A stretch of DNA of 64,000 nt from Massilia arenae. GTDB taxonomy: Bacteria > Pseudomonadota > Gammaproteobacteria > Burkholderiales > Burkholderiaceae_D. The stretch's first letter is position 1. Each line of letters begins with the position of its first letter. The notes under the pieces were generated by a model. The model saw nothing but the letters and a program-made list of their open reading frames with translations, searched no databases and had not been told where the DNA came from. Made by a program: the position numbers and the translations under genes. The stretch lies in assembly GCF_008014745.1 (NCBI RefSeq), contig NZ_VPFD01000006.1, positions 1-64,000 on the forward strand, in the 5' to 3' direction. This document shows, piece after piece, positions 63,242 to 64,000 of this stretch.

Positions 63242-63919
63242 TCAATCCAGTGCCGGGCTGGAACGACGCTCGAGGATCTGCAGTTTGCCGAGCACGCTCG
63301 CCACCTTGGTGGTGATGACGTCGATCGCCGGGCCGTTCGCGCCGTGCGGCAGGATCATGTCGGCGCTGCGCCTGGTCGGCTCGATGAATTGCTTGTGCAT
63401 CGGACGCACCGTGTCCATGTACTGGCCGACGATGCTGTCCAGCGAGCGGCCGCGTTCGGCGACGTCGCGCTGCAAGCGGCGGATAAAGCGCACGTCGGGC
63501 GCGGTGTCGACGAAGATCTTCAGCGACATCATGTCGCGCAGGTCGGCGTCGTACAGCGCGAACAGGCCCTCGATCACGATCACCGGAGCCGGCTTGACGG
63601 GAATGGTCTGGCCGGTACGGTTGGACACGGTGAAGTCATAGATCGGCATCGCGATCGATTCGCCGTTGCGCAAGGCGCGCACATGCTCGACCAGCAGCGG
63701 CCAGTCGAAGGCGTGCGGGTGATCGTAGTTCTGTTCGCGCCGCTCTTCCATGGTGAGATGGGTCTGGTCGCGATAGTAGTCGTCCTGCATGACGACGGAA
63801 ACGAGATCGGTGCCGAACGACGACAGCACTTGCTGCGTCACCGTCGATTTGCCACTGCCGCTGCCGCCGGCCACGCCAATGACAAAGGGTACAAAGGGTT
63901 GCGAAGGATTCTGATTCAT
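63242..63919 (-). CDS. udk: uridine kinase
   Basis: 225 residues. The P-loop GVAGGSGSGKSTVTQQ, the DDYYRDQTHLTMEER base-binding segment, NYDHPHAFDWPLL and IVIEGLFALYDADLRD are all typical of Udk. It phosphorylates uridine and cytidine with ATP or GTP in pyrimidine salvage. It lies 32 bases downstream of selC in the same orientation. No further gene is seen between 63919 and the window end. Confidence 0.93.
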   Translation of the reverse strand: MNQNPSQPFVPFVIGVAGGSGSGKSTVTQQVLSSFGTDLVSVVMQDDYYRDQTHLTMEERREQNYDHPHAFDWPLLVEHVRALRNGESIAMPIYDFTVSNRTGQTIPVKPAPVIVIEGLFALYDADLRDMMSLKIFVDTAPDVRFIRRLQRDVAERGRSLDSIVGQYMDTVRPMHKQFIEPTRRSADMILPHGANGPAIDVITTKVASVLGKLQILERRSSPALD

Positions 63920-64000
63920 CCCGCCATGATACCGGAGCGGCGTGGGTTTCGACAGGGGCGACGGGCTGCACGCATCGGTCTGTCATTACATCGTCATGCA

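Overview
The window looks like a chromosome of a beta-proteobacterium of the order Burkholderiales, most likely an Oxalobacteraceae member close to Massilia or Duganella. This is judged from protein character, the high-GC coding in the second half, and the PbrR/CadR, Czc and ArsR-ArsC gene types. No database search was possible. The window splits near 41 kb: the left part is accessory DNA (mobile elements, metal resistance, decayed genes) and the right part is compact high-GC core-like chromosome.

Layout. 0.9-5.4 kb: an AAA+ ATPase / subtilisin pair of the IetA-IetS type followed by a tyrosine recombinase. 5.4-10.9 kb: an arsenic island (MFS permease, ArsR-ArsC fusion, second LMW-phosphatase-type ArsC, ArsB, glutaredoxin-type ArsC, ArsH). 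11.0-22.1 kb: a minus-strand block gmhA, CDF exporter, membrane protein, czcA, czcB, czcC, czcI and a Zn/Cd/Pb P-type ATPase. It diverges from a CadR/PbrR regulator, which is followed by a PbrT-like cytochrome c-FTR1 permease. 24.8-26.4 kb: a graveyard holding a dead lpd fragment and a second czc operon collapsed by internal deletions, still behind an intact-looking MerR-type promoter. 26.4-28.0 kb: a second MerR regulator and a double-HMA CDF protein. 28.1-34.1 kb: the core of a Tn7-like transposon (TniQ, TniB/TnsC, TniA/TnsB, a degenerate TnsA-like protein, XRE regulator) with a tandemly duplicated right end. The metal, arsenic and ietAS genes lie on the side where Tn7-like elements carry cargo; no left end was seen. 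34.2-41.1 kb: gene debris and two diverged copies of an Rrf2 regulator / membrane-anchored glutaredoxin / six-cysteine exported peptide module, flanking a large DUF4214 lipoprotein, plus a third regulator fragment.

41.2-64 kb: exported GH43 and GH2 glycosidases; remnants of an aldo/keto reductase and of a thioredoxin-reductase-like protein; a CGNR regulator divergent from an alpha/beta hydrolase; a four-gene overlapping operon (acyl-CoA dehydrogenase-like, PIG-L deacetylase, NodS-like methyltransferase, GT2); trehalose-6-phosphate synthase; haem O synthase; a copper-delivery set (DUF2946, SCO, PCuAC); a large di-haem lipoprotein with two discoidin-like domains; a ParD-like protein coupled to methionine aminopeptidase; a DsrE-like/GcvH-like pair; selC tRNA-Sec; and uridine kinase.

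The metal genes form a connected regulatory network. The P-type ATPase and its divergent MerR regulator share one 19-bp-spacer promoter. The pbrT-like gene, the second MerR gene/dead czc operon, and the HMA-CDF gene share a different operator (arms ACCTTNAAG), so they are probably the regulon of the second MerR protein. The best candidates for undescribed biology are the Rrf2/glutaredoxin/C3C6C12C6C3C module, the acyl-CoA dehydrogenase/PIG-L/methyltransferase/GT2 operon, the ietAS-recombinase operon and the double-HMA CDF transporter.
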